From: Micrococcales bacterium UBA3913
GTDB taxonomy: Bacteria > Actinomycetota > Actinomycetes > Actinomycetales > Microbacteriaceae
DNA length: 15,925 bases
NCBI GenBank assembly: GCA_002391425.1
Contig: DGEZ01000055.1
Location: 2,990 to 18,914, forward strand
Direction of reading: 5' to 3'
Each line of letters begins with the position of its first letter. Positions within the stretch are counted from its first letter, which is position 1. Below, piece after piece: positions 6,681-14,124 of the stretch. Made by a program: the position numbers and the translations under genes. The notes under the pieces are model-generated. The model did no database searches. It was not told where the DNA came from and worked only from the letters and a program-made list of their open reading frames with translations.

Positions 6681-7154
6681 TTACTCGGAGGCGCTCGGCG
6701 ACGGTACCAGGCTCGCGTATTGTTCCAGGTCTCCGTTCAGGACAGGGACATCGACCTCCTGGCCGCTGGCAGATCCGGCTTGAACATAGACCGGCACCGT
6801 TGCCCCGGGCTCAGATCCGAGGCCTGTAGCGACCATATCGTCTGTCAGCGCCATCGCCGTATCGGCGGCAATCTGCCCCGTGAAGGAGGTGTCCTCGTCC
6901 CCGCGCACCTGGATGGAGACGGTGACCGCCTCGTCACCGGTGTTCGTGACCTGGCCGATCAGCCGTGCCGTCTCTCCGTCGTCGCTGATGAGCAGGGTGT
7001 TGTTGATCGTGACATCCCCGGAGATGATCGTGACGCCGTCGCTGGGGTTGTACGACTCTTCGGTGGCGATGGGGCTGAACGCCGTGCATCCACTCACCGC
7101 AAGGACAAGCGCAGCCGAACTCAGGGCGCAGGAAATTCTCGTGATTCTCGTCAT
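6681..7154 (-). CDS. Predicted lipoprotein, function unknown
   Basis: This 157-residue protein has an N-terminal lipoprotein signal: a basic start (MTRITR), a hydrophobic core and the lipobox AVSGC with lipidated Cys23. The mature part is acidic and predicted to be mostly beta strand (GQVTNTGDEAVTVSIQVRG), similar in feel to small secreted immunoglobulin-like or FxLYD-type domains, but I cannot assign a family. It ends in a Pro/Ser tail, SLVPSPSASE, whose last six residues are identical to those of the DsbA-like protein at 14125-14967. An AAGGAG ribosome-binding site lies five bases before the ATG. It is convergent with regX3 and divergent from carD; no clear terminator separates it from regX3. 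Confidence 0.85.
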   Translation of the reverse strand: MTRITRISCALSSAALVLAVSGCTAFSPIATEESYNPSDGVTIISGDVTINNTLLISDDGETARLIGQVTNTGDEAVTVSIQVRGDEDTSFTGQIAADTAMALTDDMVATGLGSEPGATVPVYVQAGSASGQEVDVPVLNGDLEQYASLVPSPSASE

Positions 7155-7303
7155 TTGTGCTCCTTAGAGGCAGTGGCGCTCACGCATGCGCCGATTGCCA
7201 TGGTACCGGAACTCGAGTGCGCTCCGGCGGTGCGGCAGAGGCGGAAGTCCCCCGTCAGCACCGTGTTCTGGGCGACTCCGGCCGAAGCCGAGAAGATGGG
7301 GCG

Positions 7304-7312
7304 TGCTATCAT
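7304..7312 (+). promoter_or_regulatory. Extended -10 promoter for carD
   Basis: TGCTATCAT is an extended -10 element (TG-N-TATCAT, hexamer 7307-7312). It would start transcription near 7319, leaving a leader of about 20 bases that contains the AAAGGA ribosome-binding site at 7324-7329, ten bases before the carD ATG. No -35 match is evident, as is common with extended -10 promoters. Confidence 0.45.
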
Positions 7313-7339
7313 AGTCATCCCTGAAAGGATTTAACAACT

Positions 7340-7825
7340 ATGGAGTTTCGTGTCGGAGAGACTGTTGTCTACCCGCGTCATGGTGCAGCCACAATCGAAG
7401 AACTTAAGTACCGCGAAGAGAACGGGAAACAGCGTCTTTTCCTGGTGTTGCGCGTTACCTCTCAGGGTGATCTGACGATCGAGATTCCCGCGGAAAACGT
7501 GGAGAGCGTCGGGGTCCGTGACGTCATCGATCAAGAGGGCTTGGACAAAGTGTTCGAGGTTCTGCGTGCCGAGTTCACGGAGGAGCCGACGAATTGGTCG
7601 CGTCGTTACAAGGCGAATATGGAAAAGCTCGCCAGCGGTGACGTGATCAAGGTCTCGGAGGTCGTTCGCGATCTGTGGCGGCGCGAACAGGATCGCGGTC
7701 TGTCCACCGGGGAGAAGAACATCCTGTCCAAGGCCCGGCAGATTCTTATTTCCGAACTTGCCCTCGCTGAGAAGACCGACGAGGAGAAGGCCGCGACGAT
7801 CCTCGACGAGGTTCTCGCCTCGTAA
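7340..7825 (+). CDS. carD: RNA polymerase-binding regulator CarD
   Basis: This 161-residue protein is CarD, which binds the RNA polymerase beta subunit and stabilises the open promoter complex, notably at rRNA promoters. The N-terminal Tudor-like polymerase-interaction domain (about 1-55) begins MEFRVGETVVYPRHGAA. The helical C-terminal domain includes NWSRRYKANMEKL with Trp86, the equivalent of mycobacterial Trp85 that wedges into the -10 upstream fork. The length and full-length similarity are typical. The start is supported by an upstream extended -10 and AAAGGA. It is followed after 15 bases by ispDF, the usual actinobacterial order carD-ispD-ispF-cysS. Confidence 0.97.
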   Translation: MEFRVGETVVYPRHGAATIEELKYREENGKQRLFLVLRVTSQGDLTIEIPAENVESVGVRDVIDQEGLDKVFEVLRAEFTEEPTNWSRRYKANMEKLASGDVIKVSEVVRDLWRREQDRGLSTGEKNILSKARQILISELALAEKTDEEKAATILDEVLAS

Positions 7826-7840
7826 CGCGGGATCACCACG

Positions 7841-9004
7841 ATGGGCTCAACGCCACCGGTTGTTGTGGTCGCTGCCGCCGGCGCCGGACAGCGGCTCGGG
7901 CTGGGACTGGCCAAGGCTTTCGCCCCCTGGAGGGGCGCCACTCTCATTGAGACGTGTCTCGCGCGCATCCGTGGTATCTCCTCTCCGGTGCACGTTATCG
8001 TCGTGGGCCCGGCAGACTCCCTTGCCCGTATGCGGGAGCTGGCCACGCGATCCCTTGAGGGGAGCCTCCACACCGTGGATGTCGTGGCCGGTGGATCGTC
8101 GCGTCAAGCCTCGGTGCAGCACGGACTACATGCCATCCCCCCAGGAACAGAGATCGTGCTCGTGCATGACGCCGCACGTGCGGACACCCCTCCGGAGGTG
8201 TTCGAGGCTGTCATCGCGGCCGTGTCTGCGCAGCAGTGTGGAGTGATTCCAGCTCTGCCGGTGGTGGACTCGCTCAAGCATGTTGTCTCGGGTCGGCTGC
8301 AGTCGGTGGATCGCGCCGAGTACCTTGCTGCCCAGACGCCGCAGGGGTTCCCCGCGGCGGCCCTGGTGTCCGCGTATCGACAGGCTACGAGGGAGTTCAC
8401 GGACGACGCGGGATTGTTCGAGGCAGCGGGAGGGCGCGTCATATCCGTTCCGGGGGATGCGCTCGCCAAAAAGATCACGTTCCTGTCCGACCTGACGCCC
8501 GCAGAGGCACATGTGCGCACCGGAATTGGTGTTGACATGCATCGCCTCGACATGGATGCCCCCGGCCCCCTTCGCCTCGCGGGCGTGGATTGGCCCGGCG
8601 AGCATCCCCTCCTCGGGCACAGTGATGGGGATGTGGTGCTGCACGCCATCTGCGATGCACTTCTGTCGGCAGCAGAGTGTGGGGACATGGGAACTCAATT
8701 CGGCACTAGCCGCCCGGAGTTCGCTGGCGCCGATAGTGCCGTGTTCGTGCGCGAGACGCTGCGGATCCTTCAACACGCCGGGTACGCTCCGGTACAGGTT
8801 GCCGTTCAGTTGATTGGGGAGCGTCCTCGGATCGGCCAACGGAGGTCGGAAGTCGAGCAGCATGTCAGTGCGTGCGTCGGCGTTCCGGTCTCTTTCGGGG
8901 CCACGTCAACGGATCAGCTCGGTTTTTTGGGCGTGGATGAGGGAATCGCGGCGGTGGCGACGGCCCTCGTGCGCCGTGTGCCGGACGGCGAGCGTGTTTT
9001 GTGA
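7841..9004 (+). CDS. ispDF: Bifunctional IspD-IspF, MEP pathway
   Basis: This 387-residue fusion carries two steps of the non-mevalonate isoprenoid pathway. Residues 1-225 are IspD (2-C-methyl-D-erythritol 4-phosphate cytidylyltransferase): AAAGAGQRLG with Arg18, Lys25, HDAAR near 109, PVVDSLK and QTPQGF. Residues 227-387 are IspF (MEcPP synthase): GIGVDMHR with metal ligands Asp232 and His234, HSDGDVVLHAICDALL with His268, and SFGATSTDQLGF. The IspF loop that reads FPDTD in E. coli is FGTSR here, losing both acidic residues, although actinobacterial IspF already varies there. The CDP-ME kinase IspE is not in the window. The start ATG has only a weak GGGA upstream and lies 15 bases after carD. 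Confidence 0.95.
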   Translation: MGSTPPVVVVAAAGAGQRLGLGLAKAFAPWRGATLIETCLARIRGISSPVHVIVVGPADSLARMRELATRSLEGSLHTVDVVAGGSSRQASVQHGLHAIPPGTEIVLVHDAARADTPPEVFEAVIAAVSAQQCGVIPALPVVDSLKHVVSGRLQSVDRAEYLAAQTPQGFPAAALVSAYRQATREFTDDAGLFEAAGGRVISVPGDALAKKITFLSDLTPAEAHVRTGIGVDMHRLDMDAPGPLRLAGVDWPGEHPLLGHSDGDVVLHAICDALLSAAECGDMGTQFGTSRPEFAGADSAVFVRETLRILQHAGYAPVQVAVQLIGERPRIGQRRSEVEQHVSACVGVPVSFGATSTDQLGFLGVDEGIAAVATALVRRVPDGERVL

Positions 9005-9036
9005 CCTTGTGTTCCTCGCACGCTTCCTAGTGCAAG

Positions 9037-9042
9037 TAATCT
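9037..9042 (+). promoter_or_regulatory. Predicted -10 box for a leaderless cysS mRNA
   Basis: TAATCT differs from TATAAT at two positions and ends exactly six bases before the cysS GTG at 9049. The AAAAGG between the box and the GTG abuts the start codon directly and is too close to act as a ribosome-binding site. No -35 is obvious. Confidence 0.45.
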
Positions 9043-9048
9043 AAAAGG

Positions 9049-10473
9049 GTGGCTATCCGCTTCTACGACTCACTGACGGCATCTGTCCAGGACCTCATCC
9101 CCGTGACCCCGGGGCATATCGGCATGTACTTCTGCGGTCCGACAGTGCAGTCGGAGCCGCACATCGGGCACCTGCGGTCGGCTCTGATCTACGATCAGGT
9201 GCGGCGGTGGCTGAGTTATCGCGGGTTTGATGTGACGGTGATCCGCAATGTCACCGATATCGATGACAAGATCCTCGCCTTGGCGACGGCGCAGGAACCG
9301 TGGTGGGCACTGGCTGCTCGGGTCGAGAGGGCCTTCACCGCGGCATATGACCGTCTGAATATTCTCCCCCCGACATACACGCCCCATGCGACGGCGCACA
9401 TACCGCAGATGATTGAACTGATCAATCGGCTGATCGAGGGGGGCCACGCGTATGCGGCGACGGATGGCACGGGGGACGTGTACTTCGACGCAGGGTCCTG
9501 GCCGAGCTATGGCGAGCTCACGCGTCAATCGCTGGCCGATATGGAGCCGGCCGCAGACGGTGATCCGCGCGGCAAGCGCGATCCGCGCGACTTCGCCCTG
9601 TGGAAGGGGAACAAGGCCTCAGAGCCGGAGGATGCGAGCTGGCCGTCCCCGTGGGGGCGGGGGCGTCCCGGGTGGCACATTGAGTGCTCTGCGATGGCGG
9701 TGCGGTACCTGGGGGCCACCTTTGACATCCACGGTGGTGGTCTTGACTTGCGATTCCCGCACCACGAGAACGAGCTGGCGCAGTCTCGCGCAGCGGGTGA
9801 CGGGTTCGCACGGATCTGGTTGCACAACGGCCTGGTGAACGTGGGCGGAACGAAGATGAGCAAGTCGCTGGGGAACTTCACCCTGGCCAGCGACCTTTTC
9901 GCCCAGGCGAGCCCGATCGTGGTGCGCTACTTCCTGGGGGCAGCCCATTACCGCTCGACGGTGGAGTTCGACCCGGAACGTTCCCTCGGGGAGTCGGAGG
10001 CGGCCGTCGAGCGCATCCTGGGTTTCCTGGAAAGGGCCGAGCGCAAGCTGTCCCAAACGCGCTACGCAGAGTTGCTGACCGCGGCTCCGGTACCGGAAGC
10101 ATTCGCGGATGCCATGGATGATGACCTTTCCGTCCCCGTCGCGTTGGCGGTGCTCCACGACACGGTTCGTCAGGGTAATGCTGCGATGGATGCGGAGCAG
10201 TGGCGCAACGCCGGGGAATCCTATGGGCGGGTGCTCGGCATGCTCACGGTGCTCGGCCTGAATCCCCGGGACTATGCTGAAACCCCCGGCGCGCAGTCGG
10301 TCGAGCAGGCCGCGCTCGGTGAGCTGATCGATGCCCGGCTGTCCGAGCGAGAACAGGCCAGGCAGGCACGTGATTTTGCGCGTGCTGACCATATTCGAGA
10401 TGAGTTAGCTGCGGTGGGCATTCAGGTGGAGGACACCCCTGCTGGACCGGTTTGGAGCATCAATGGCAAATAA
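9049..10473 (+). CDS. cysS: Cysteinyl-tRNA synthetase
   Basis: This 474-residue class I aminoacyl-tRNA synthetase charges tRNA-Cys. The adenylate-binding HIGH motif is at residues 38-41 (SEPHIGHLRSAL) and KMSKS at 269-273. The zinc ligands that recognise the cysteine thiol are Cys29 (YFCGPT), Cys213 (HIECSAM), His238 and Glu242 (FPHHENELAQ), matching E. coli Cys28/Cys209/His234/Glu238. The C-terminal DALR-like and anticodon-binding regions are complete and the length is that of CysS. The mycothiol ligase MshC is a shorter paralogue, so MshC is unlikely. The GTG start is 44 bases after the ispDF stop and six bases after a TAATCT -10 box. The 3' end overlaps rlmB by 11 bases. Confidence 0.97.
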   Translation: MAIRFYDSLTASVQDLIPVTPGHIGMYFCGPTVQSEPHIGHLRSALIYDQVRRWLSYRGFDVTVIRNVTDIDDKILALATAQEPWWALAARVERAFTAAYDRLNILPPTYTPHATAHIPQMIELINRLIEGGHAYAATDGTGDVYFDAGSWPSYGELTRQSLADMEPAADGDPRGKRDPRDFALWKGNKASEPEDASWPSPWGRGRPGWHIECSAMAVRYLGATFDIHGGGLDLRFPHHENELAQSRAAGDGFARIWLHNGLVNVGGTKMSKSLGNFTLASDLFAQASPIVVRYFLGAAHYRSTVEFDPERSLGESEAAVERILGFLERAERKLSQTRYAELLTAAPVPEAFADAMDDDLSVPVALAVLHDTVRQGNAAMDAEQWRNAGESYGRVLGMLTVLGLNPRDYAETPGAQSVEQAALGELIDARLSEREQARQARDFARADHIRDELAAVGIQVEDTPAGPVWSINGK

Positions 10474-11458
10474 GCCACGCGCAGGAGCAGTGCGCAAGAA
10501 GGGCAAGAAGGTCGCAGCCGGTGGCACTGGCGGGCACGGGCGGAAGGCCCTGGAGGGCAGGGGGCCGACACCGAAGGCGGAAGATCGCCCGTACCACCCC
10601 GCGGCGAAGGCGAAGGCCCGTGCCGAGCGGGACGCGGCGAAGACTCCGCAGCGCCAGAGTTCCCCGGCGCGTCGGTCGGCGCCGACGCCTCGGCGTTCCA
10701 AGGACGGCACCGAGGTCGTCGCGGGACGTAACTCGGTCGTGGAGGCACTGAGGGCGAAGATTCCGGCGAATGCGCTCTACCTGGCAGCACGCATGGACGT
10801 GGACGAGCGGGTCCGGGAGGCGATCGCGGTGGCGAACCATCGGGGCATCCCGATTCTTGAAGTGACTAAAGTCGACTTGGACCGCATGACGGGACCGGAT
10901 GCGGTGCACCAGGGGATCGCACTCAAGGTTCCCGAGTACGAGTACGCAGCGCCCATGGATGTGTTGGATGCGATCGAAGCCAGAGGCGCGGTGCCGTTGA
11001 TTGTCGCGCTGGACGGGGTGACGGATCCGCGGAACCTGGGCGCTATCCTGCGCTCCGCAGCGGCCTTCGGGGGGCAGGCTGTGGTAGTTCCCCAGCGCAG
11101 GTCGGTAGGGGTGACCGCTGCCGTGTGGAAGACGTCCGCGGGCGCCGCTGCGCGCATCCCGGTGGCGATGGCCGGGAACCTCGTGTCCACGCTCAAGGAG
11201 TTCAAGCGTCGTGGCGTGTTCGTGGTGGGACTCGATGGCGCCGGTGAGGTGAGTTTGCCCGATCTGACCCTGGGCGCGGACCCGCTCGTGATTGTGGTCG
11301 GTTCTGAGGGCAAAGGACTGTCCCGCCTCGTGACGGAGACCTGCGACGAGGTCGTGTCCATTCCGATTGATGCGGCGACAGAGAGCCTGAACGCGGGTAT
11401 CGCGGCATCTGTGACGTTGTACGAGGTCTCTCGGGCGCGCGCGCAGGCGTTAGCGTAG
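10463..11458 (+). CDS. rlmB: 23S rRNA 2'-O-methyltransferase RlmB (TrmH/SpoU family)
   Basis: This 331-residue SPOUT methyltransferase is predicted to methylate the ribose of a conserved guanosine in 23S rRNA (G2251 in E. coli). The knotted catalytic domain has motif 1 DGVTDPRNLGAILRSA (Asn191, Arg197), motif 2 VVGSEGKGL (Glu282) and motif 3 ESLNAGIAASVTLYE (Ser308-Asn310). An L30e-like substrate-binding domain precedes it (about 83-160). The first 80 residues are a basic, low-complexity extension rich in Lys, Arg, Ala and Pro, a common actinobacterial addition that may aid RNA binding. A GGAG lies six bases before the ATG, inside the end of cysS. Confusion with other TrmH-family enzymes cannot be fully excluded, but adjacency to cysS favours RlmB. 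Confidence 0.92.
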   Translation: MANKPRAGAVRKKGKKVAAGGTGGHGRKALEGRGPTPKAEDRPYHPAAKAKARAERDAAKTPQRQSSPARRSAPTPRRSKDGTEVVAGRNSVVEALRAKIPANALYLAARMDVDERVREAIAVANHRGIPILEVTKVDLDRMTGPDAVHQGIALKVPEYEYAAPMDVLDAIEARGAVPLIVALDGVTDPRNLGAILRSAAAFGGQAVVVPQRRSVGVTAAVWKTSAGAAARIPVAMAGNLVSTLKEFKRRGVFVVGLDGAGEVSLPDLTLGADPLVIVVGSEGKGLSRLVTETCDEVVSIPIDAATESLNAGIAASVTLYEVSRARAQALA

Positions 11459-11537
11459 GTTTTCCCTGCAGGTTAGCAGCCGGGGTCTGCCGCGCGCGGA
11501 ACAGATATCCGTGCTGGCGATCTGCTGAGGCAGCCGG

Positions 11538-12833
11538 TCACACTTTTGAGCGCCAGTCCTCGTCCTCGTCCTCATCATTGTTGAGCGTGGAGATCGGCAT
11601 GGTGATGGACTCGGTTGGTGGCGCGATCATGGCTTCCTCGTCACGATGGTGGGACAGGATGTCCCGCGTGTAGGAGCGAACCGCCTCCATGAGGGGGACC
11701 TCGTGGCCGGCTTTCTCGGACATGTACCAGCGGTGCTCCATGATCTCGTGATAGATCTCGGCGGGTTCCCGTTTGCCGCGGAGGGCACGTGGTATTGCCG
11801 CGATGATTGGCTCAAAACGTGTCGCGAGCCACTGGTGCGCGGCCTGCTCCTCATTCATCCCCATATCGGAATATGCGGCGCGGAATTGATCAAAATCGTT
11901 GAGCAGGCGTCGTGCCTGGTTCTCCTCGACATCGAGGCCGGTGAGCCGGATCAGGCGTCTGCGGTGGTGGCCCGCATCCACGACCTTGGGGTGGATGCGC
12001 ACGACCTGCCCGTCGTTCTCCGTGCGGATGGACATCTCGTCGATGTCGAACCCGAGGTCATTGAGGCGCTTGATACGGTCGCGGATGCGCCAGCGTTCAT
12101 CGGCGTTGAACCGCTCGGTGCCATGCAGCTCATGCCAGAGCTGGTGGTACTGCGACAGGATGCGCTCAGAGACGGACACCGGGTCGATGTCCTCGTCGAG
12201 CCGACCTCCTGAGTCGAGGTCCATGAGTTCGCCCGCGATGTTCACGCGGGCGATTTCGAGGTCATGTTCGCGGTTGCCCTCGGAGAGCCCCTCGGAGAAG
12301 AACTGCCCGGTTTCCGCATCCACGAGGTATGCGGCGAAGGCTCCCGCGTCGCGGCGGAAGAGGGTGTTGGACAAGGAGACATCGCCCCAGAAGAAACCGG
12401 CGTTGTGCAGGCGAACCAGGAGCAGGGCGAGGGCATCCACCAAGCGTGTGGCGGTGTCCGCCTTCAGCATCTGCGAGAACACGGCCCGATAGGGCATCGA
12501 ATACTTCAGGTGCCGGGTGATCAACACCGCCGGGAGCGGGTTTCCCTCCCGGTCGAGGCGACCGGTCAGGACCGCGACCGGAGCGACTGTGGGGATGTCC
12601 TTCTTACGCAGCTGGCGCAGTGTCGTATATTCACGGTGTGCCAGCTCGTCGATGGTTTCCTTGACAGCGATGACCCTGCCCGACAGCCGTGTGAATCGCA
12701 CTGTGTGGCGTGAGATCCCTTTCGGGAGCGCCACAATGATGTCGTCTGGCCACTCAGCGAGTGGCAGATCCCACGGCAGGTCGAGCAGGGCCGGGTCCAC
12801 TTTGGCGGCTGTGATGTTCAGCGCAGTGCGCAT
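11538..12833 (-). CDS. DUF4032 protein with kinase-like fold
   Basis: This 431-residue protein matches actinobacterial DUF4032 proteins, whose N-terminal half resembles a protein or lipopolysaccharide kinase. Kinase-like positions are visible: a possible ATP-binding Lys58 (VIAVKE), a catalytic-loop-like GFFWGDVSLSNTLF with Asp151 and Asn156, and a DFG-like VDAETG with Asp172. The C-terminal half (about 230-400) is helical and unique to the family. The tail is strongly acidic (NNDEDEDEDW). No signal peptide or membrane segment is seen. The ATG is preceded by GGAGG about ten bases upstream. It starts 24 bases after the msiK stop on the same strand, so the two are probably co-transcribed, which hints at a role linked to sugar uptake or its control. 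The substrate and activity are unknown. Confidence 0.85.
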   Translation of the reverse strand: MRTALNITAAKVDPALLDLPWDLPLAEWPDDIIVALPKGISRHTVRFTRLSGRVIAVKETIDELAHREYTTLRQLRKKDIPTVAPVAVLTGRLDREGNPLPAVLITRHLKYSMPYRAVFSQMLKADTATRLVDALALLLVRLHNAGFFWGDVSLSNTLFRRDAGAFAAYLVDAETGQFFSEGLSEGNREHDLEIARVNIAGELMDLDSGGRLDEDIDPVSVSERILSQYHQLWHELHGTERFNADERWRIRDRIKRLNDLGFDIDEMSIRTENDGQVVRIHPKVVDAGHHRRRLIRLTGLDVEENQARRLLNDFDQFRAAYSDMGMNEEQAAHQWLATRFEPIIAAIPRALRGKREPAEIYHEIMEHRWYMSEKAGHEVPLMEAVRSYTRDILSHHRDEEAMIAPPTESITMPISTLNNDEDEDEDWRSKV

Positions 12834-12857
12834 GGGGATACCGCCTCCGCTGGGTGC

Positions 12858-13937
12858 CTAGTTGAGGCGCTCGCCACTGGCCACGTCGAACAGATGTGCG
12901 TGATCCGTGTTCGCCTTGAGGTAGACCTTGTCGCCTGCTGCCGGATGGTTACGGCCGTCGATGCGTGCCACGATCTCCTGCTTGCCAGCGTTGTCGTCGA
13001 CGTGCCCGTACAGGTAGCCGTCGGAGCCGAGCTCTTCGATGACATCCACGATCACCGGAAGGCCGACGTCCTCGGGGGAGATGGTGAGGTCCTCGGGCCG
13101 AATTCCGAACGTGACGGTGGAACCGGATGCCTTGGCCAGGATCTCAGAGGGGAAGCCCACCTTCTCGTTGCCGAACACGATGCCCTCTGCGGTGAAGGGG
13201 AGCTCGAGTAGGTTCATGGCGGGCGAGCCGATGAACCCGGCGACGAAGACGTTGCAAGGAGTCTCGTACAGGGCACGGGGGGTATCCACCTGCTGGAGGA
13301 TGCCGTCCTTGAGCACGGCCACGCGATCTCCCATGGTCATCGCCTCGGTCTGATCGTGGGTGACGTAGACGGTGGTCACGCCAAGGTCCCGGGTCAGCTT
13401 GGCGATCTGTGTACGAGTCTGCACGCGCAGTTTCGCATCCAAGTTCGACAGCGGCTCATCCATGAGGAACACCTGGGGCTGGCGAACGATCGCACGGCCC
13501 ATGGCGACGCGCTGGCGCTGACCACCGGAGAGAGCTTTCGGCTTGCGTCCGAGGTACTCGGTCAGGTCAAGGAGCTTGGCGGCTTCCTCGACACGGCGCT
13601 GACGCTCTTCCTTGTCCACACCGGCGATCTTGAGAGCAAATCCCATGTTCTCGGCGACGGTCATGTGCGGGTAGAGGGCGTAGTTCTGGAAGACCATCGC
13701 GACATCGCGGTCTTTCGGGGGCACATCGGTGACATCGCGGTCACCGATGTAGATGTGGCCTTCATTGACTTCTTCGAGTCCTGCCAGCATGCGGAGGGTG
13801 GTCGACTTTCCACAACCGGACGGGCCGACGAGTACGAGGAACTCGCCATCCTTGATCGCGAGGCTGATCTTGTCCACTGACGGACGCGATGCTCCGGGGT
13901 AGATACGAGTTGCTTTGTCAAATGTGACTGATGCCAT
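12858..13937 (-). CDS. msiK: MsiK/UgpC-type sugar ABC transporter ATPase
   Basis: This 359-residue ATPase powers carbohydrate ABC importers. It closely resembles Streptomyces MsiK, one ATPase shared by several sugar importers. It has Walker A GPSGCGKST (38-46), the Q-loop Gln84 (VFQNYALYPHMT), signature LSGGQ (136-140), Walker B FLMDEPLSNLD with Asp160 and Glu161, and the switch His194 (VTHDQTEAM). The C-terminal OB/MalK-like regulatory domain (about 235-359) is complete. The start is the ATG at 13937, giving MASVTFDKATRIYPG, because an AAAGGAG ribosome-binding site lies eight bases before it; the GTG at 13955 would place that site inside the gene. No permease or binding-protein gene is adjacent, consistent with a shared multitask ATPase. 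A DUF4032 gene follows on the same transcript. Confidence 0.92.
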   Translation of the reverse strand: MASVTFDKATRIYPGASRPSVDKISLAIKDGEFLVLVGPSGCGKSTTLRMLAGLEEVNEGHIYIGDRDVTDVPPKDRDVAMVFQNYALYPHMTVAENMGFALKIAGVDKEERQRRVEEAAKLLDLTEYLGRKPKALSGGQRQRVAMGRAIVRQPQVFLMDEPLSNLDAKLRVQTRTQIAKLTRDLGVTTVYVTHDQTEAMTMGDRVAVLKDGILQQVDTPRALYETPCNVFVAGFIGSPAMNLLELPFTAEGIVFGNEKVGFPSEILAKASGSTVTFGIRPEDLTISPEDVGLPVIVDVIEELGSDGYLYGHVDDNAGKQEIVARIDGRNHPAAGDKVYLKANTDHAHLFDVASGERLN

Positions 13938-14003
13938 GATTGGCACTCCTTTCACCGGCAGGTACGTGCCGGACGATCCTTCGTGAAACGGAGCAATAGT
14001 GGT

Positions 14004-14013
14004 GCACTAGTGC
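14004..14013. promoter_or_regulatory. Perfect 10-bp palindrome upstream of msiK
   Basis: GCACTAGTGC is self-complementary and lies 67 bases upstream of the msiK start, in the 187-base region divergent from the DsbA-like gene. It could be half of a regulator site, for example for a carbohydrate repressor of the LacI or GntR type, but the sequence does not identify one. No clear promoter hexamers could be fixed in this region on either strand. Confidence 0.25.
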
Positions 14014-14124
14014 TGACGCCATTATTCCACGGATCGGATTCGCCATGTTGTGCAGTTGTGCGTGATGAGGTCGGATAGGCTCTTAGTGTCCCGTATCGGG
14101 TGCCGTCGTTTTTCTGGAGGATGC

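Noticed and set aside
6645..7334. 229-codon open frame on the plus strand
   Set aside because: Antisense to the lipoprotein gene, which has a signal peptide, lipobox and strong ribosome-binding site; the plus frame shows no protein-like features.
9049..10473. Mycothiol ligase MshC instead of CysS
   Set aside because: The length of 474 residues, a complete C-terminal region and position after ispDF fit CysS; MshC is shorter.
11480..11537. Possible bidirectional terminator between rlmB and the DUF4032 gene
   Set aside because: CCGG-GGT-CTGCC can pair with GGCAGCCGG only with a three-base bulge and a loop of nearly 40 bases, and no T run follows. Too weak to call.
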